NCBI GenBank assembly: GCA_902602845.1
Contig: CACKSN010000005.1
Location: 1-64,000, forward strand
DNA length: 64,000 nt
Origin: an uncultured Alphaproteobacteria bacterium
Lineage (GTDB): Bacteria > Pseudomonadota > Alphaproteobacteria > HIMB59 > GCA-002718135
Reading direction: 5' to 3'
A program made the translations under genes and the position numbers. Positions 63,244-64,000 of this stretch are shown in pieces (position 1 is the first letter of the stretch; each line of letters starts with the position of its first letter). The notes under the pieces were generated by a model. The model was not told where the DNA came from and did not search any database. It saw only the letters and a program-made list of their open reading frames with translations.

Positions 63244-64000
63244 GTGAAATTAGGTATAGTTGGAACAGGAAATATTTCTTCAAGACACTTGGATGAATTT
63301 CAGAAAATTGAAAATGTTAACATTGAAGCAGTTTGTGATACTAACGAACAAAACTTAAATAAATTTTTAAATAAATACAAATCAAACAATATTAGAGGAT
63401 ATTCAACTCTAGAGGAAATGCTAGAAAAAGAAAAAAATTTTGACGGAATAAGTAACACAACACCAGATAAATTTCATAAAGAGACTACACTGAAAATTTT
63501 AGAAAAAGGCTACAATATTTTTTGTGAAAAACCTTTAGCTGAAAACTATCAAGATGCGAGAGAAATGGTTCAGGCAGCATTACGGTCTAATAAAATTAAT
63601 ATGGTCAATTTTACATACAGAGAATCTAGCGCGTATCAAAAATTGGTAAAAATTGTAAAATCAGGTGAAATTGGTGTTCCAAGACATGTTAGTGCTTGCT
63701 ATTATCAATCTTGGTTAGCTAGTAATAAATGGGGCGATTGGAGAAATGACGATAAATGGCTTTGGAGACTTTCTACAAAACATGGCAGTAATGGTGCTTT
63801 AGGTGATACAGGTGTTCATATTTTTGATTTCACAGTTAATGCTGTTGGAGATATCAAAAAAATTTTTGCAGATTTAAAAACTTATTATGACAAAGGAGAT
63901 AAAATTAAAAATTACGTCTTAGATGCAAATGATGGTTTTAATTCTTTAGTTAGATTTGAAAATGGTGCAATTGGAACAATAACAAATACTAGATATGCAA
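63244..64000 (+). CDS. Gfo/Idh/MocA family oxidoreductase (partial, GTG start, runs off right edge)
   Basis: Manual translation VKLGIVGTGNISSRHLDEFQKIENVNIEAVCDTNEQN...FCEKPLAENYQDAREM: Rossmann GxGxxxxxH and EKP motif. Confidence 0.87.
   Translation, partial: MKLGIVGTGNISSRHLDEFQKIENVNIEAVCDTNEQNLNKFLNKYKSNNIRGYSTLEEMLEKEKNFDGISNTTPDKFHKETTLKILEKGYNIFCEKPLAENYQDAREMVQAALRSNKINMVNFTYRESSAYQKLVKIVKSGEIGVPRHVSACYYQSWLASNKWGDWRNDDKWLWRLSTKHGSNGALGDTGVHIFDFTVNAVGDIKKIFADLKTYYDKGDKIKNYVLDANDGFNSLVRFENGAIGTITNTRYA

Overview
This 64 kb window is AT-rich and gene-dense, and reads like a streamlined (SAR11/HIMB59-like) alphaproteobacterial chromosome; that lineage guess comes from gene content and composition only. 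It holds: a partial birA; a complete 14-gene nuoA-N complex I operon on the minus strand; a tRNA-Asp/tRNA-Val pair; hupB-lon-clpX-clpP-tig; tRNA-Leu and tRNA-His; an aminotransferase-PII-[two tandem glutamine riboswitches]-glnA locus; parE; glpK; amino-acid ABC permeases; tRNA-Phe; yacG-infA-hisD-hisG-murA; a divergent mntR/10-TM metal-exporter pair; an ABC-F gene flanked by tiny membrane ORFs; assorted metabolic genes with a tRNA-Thr; clpS-clpA; sugar-nucleotide genes; and, at the right edge, a LacI-controlled alpha-glucoside (AglEFG-like) transporter with ThuA, Gfo/Idh and a Rieske ferredoxin. I saw no rRNA, prophage, IS element or CRISPR array. The strongest non-coding signals are: (1) tandem glnA-motif (glutamine) riboswitches with a possible switching hairpin over the glnA ribosome-binding site, next to a PII protein whose T-loop apex is non-canonical; (2) two near-identical palindromic LacI-type operators (CCAAAACGTTTTGG), 4 kb apart, defining a local sugar regulon; (3) a perfect 20-bp palindrome between mntR and a putative Mn/heavy-metal exporter that resembles an MntR box; (4) a strong terminator between the sugar-binding-protein gene and its permease genes. 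Family names come from reading the translations; no database search was run.
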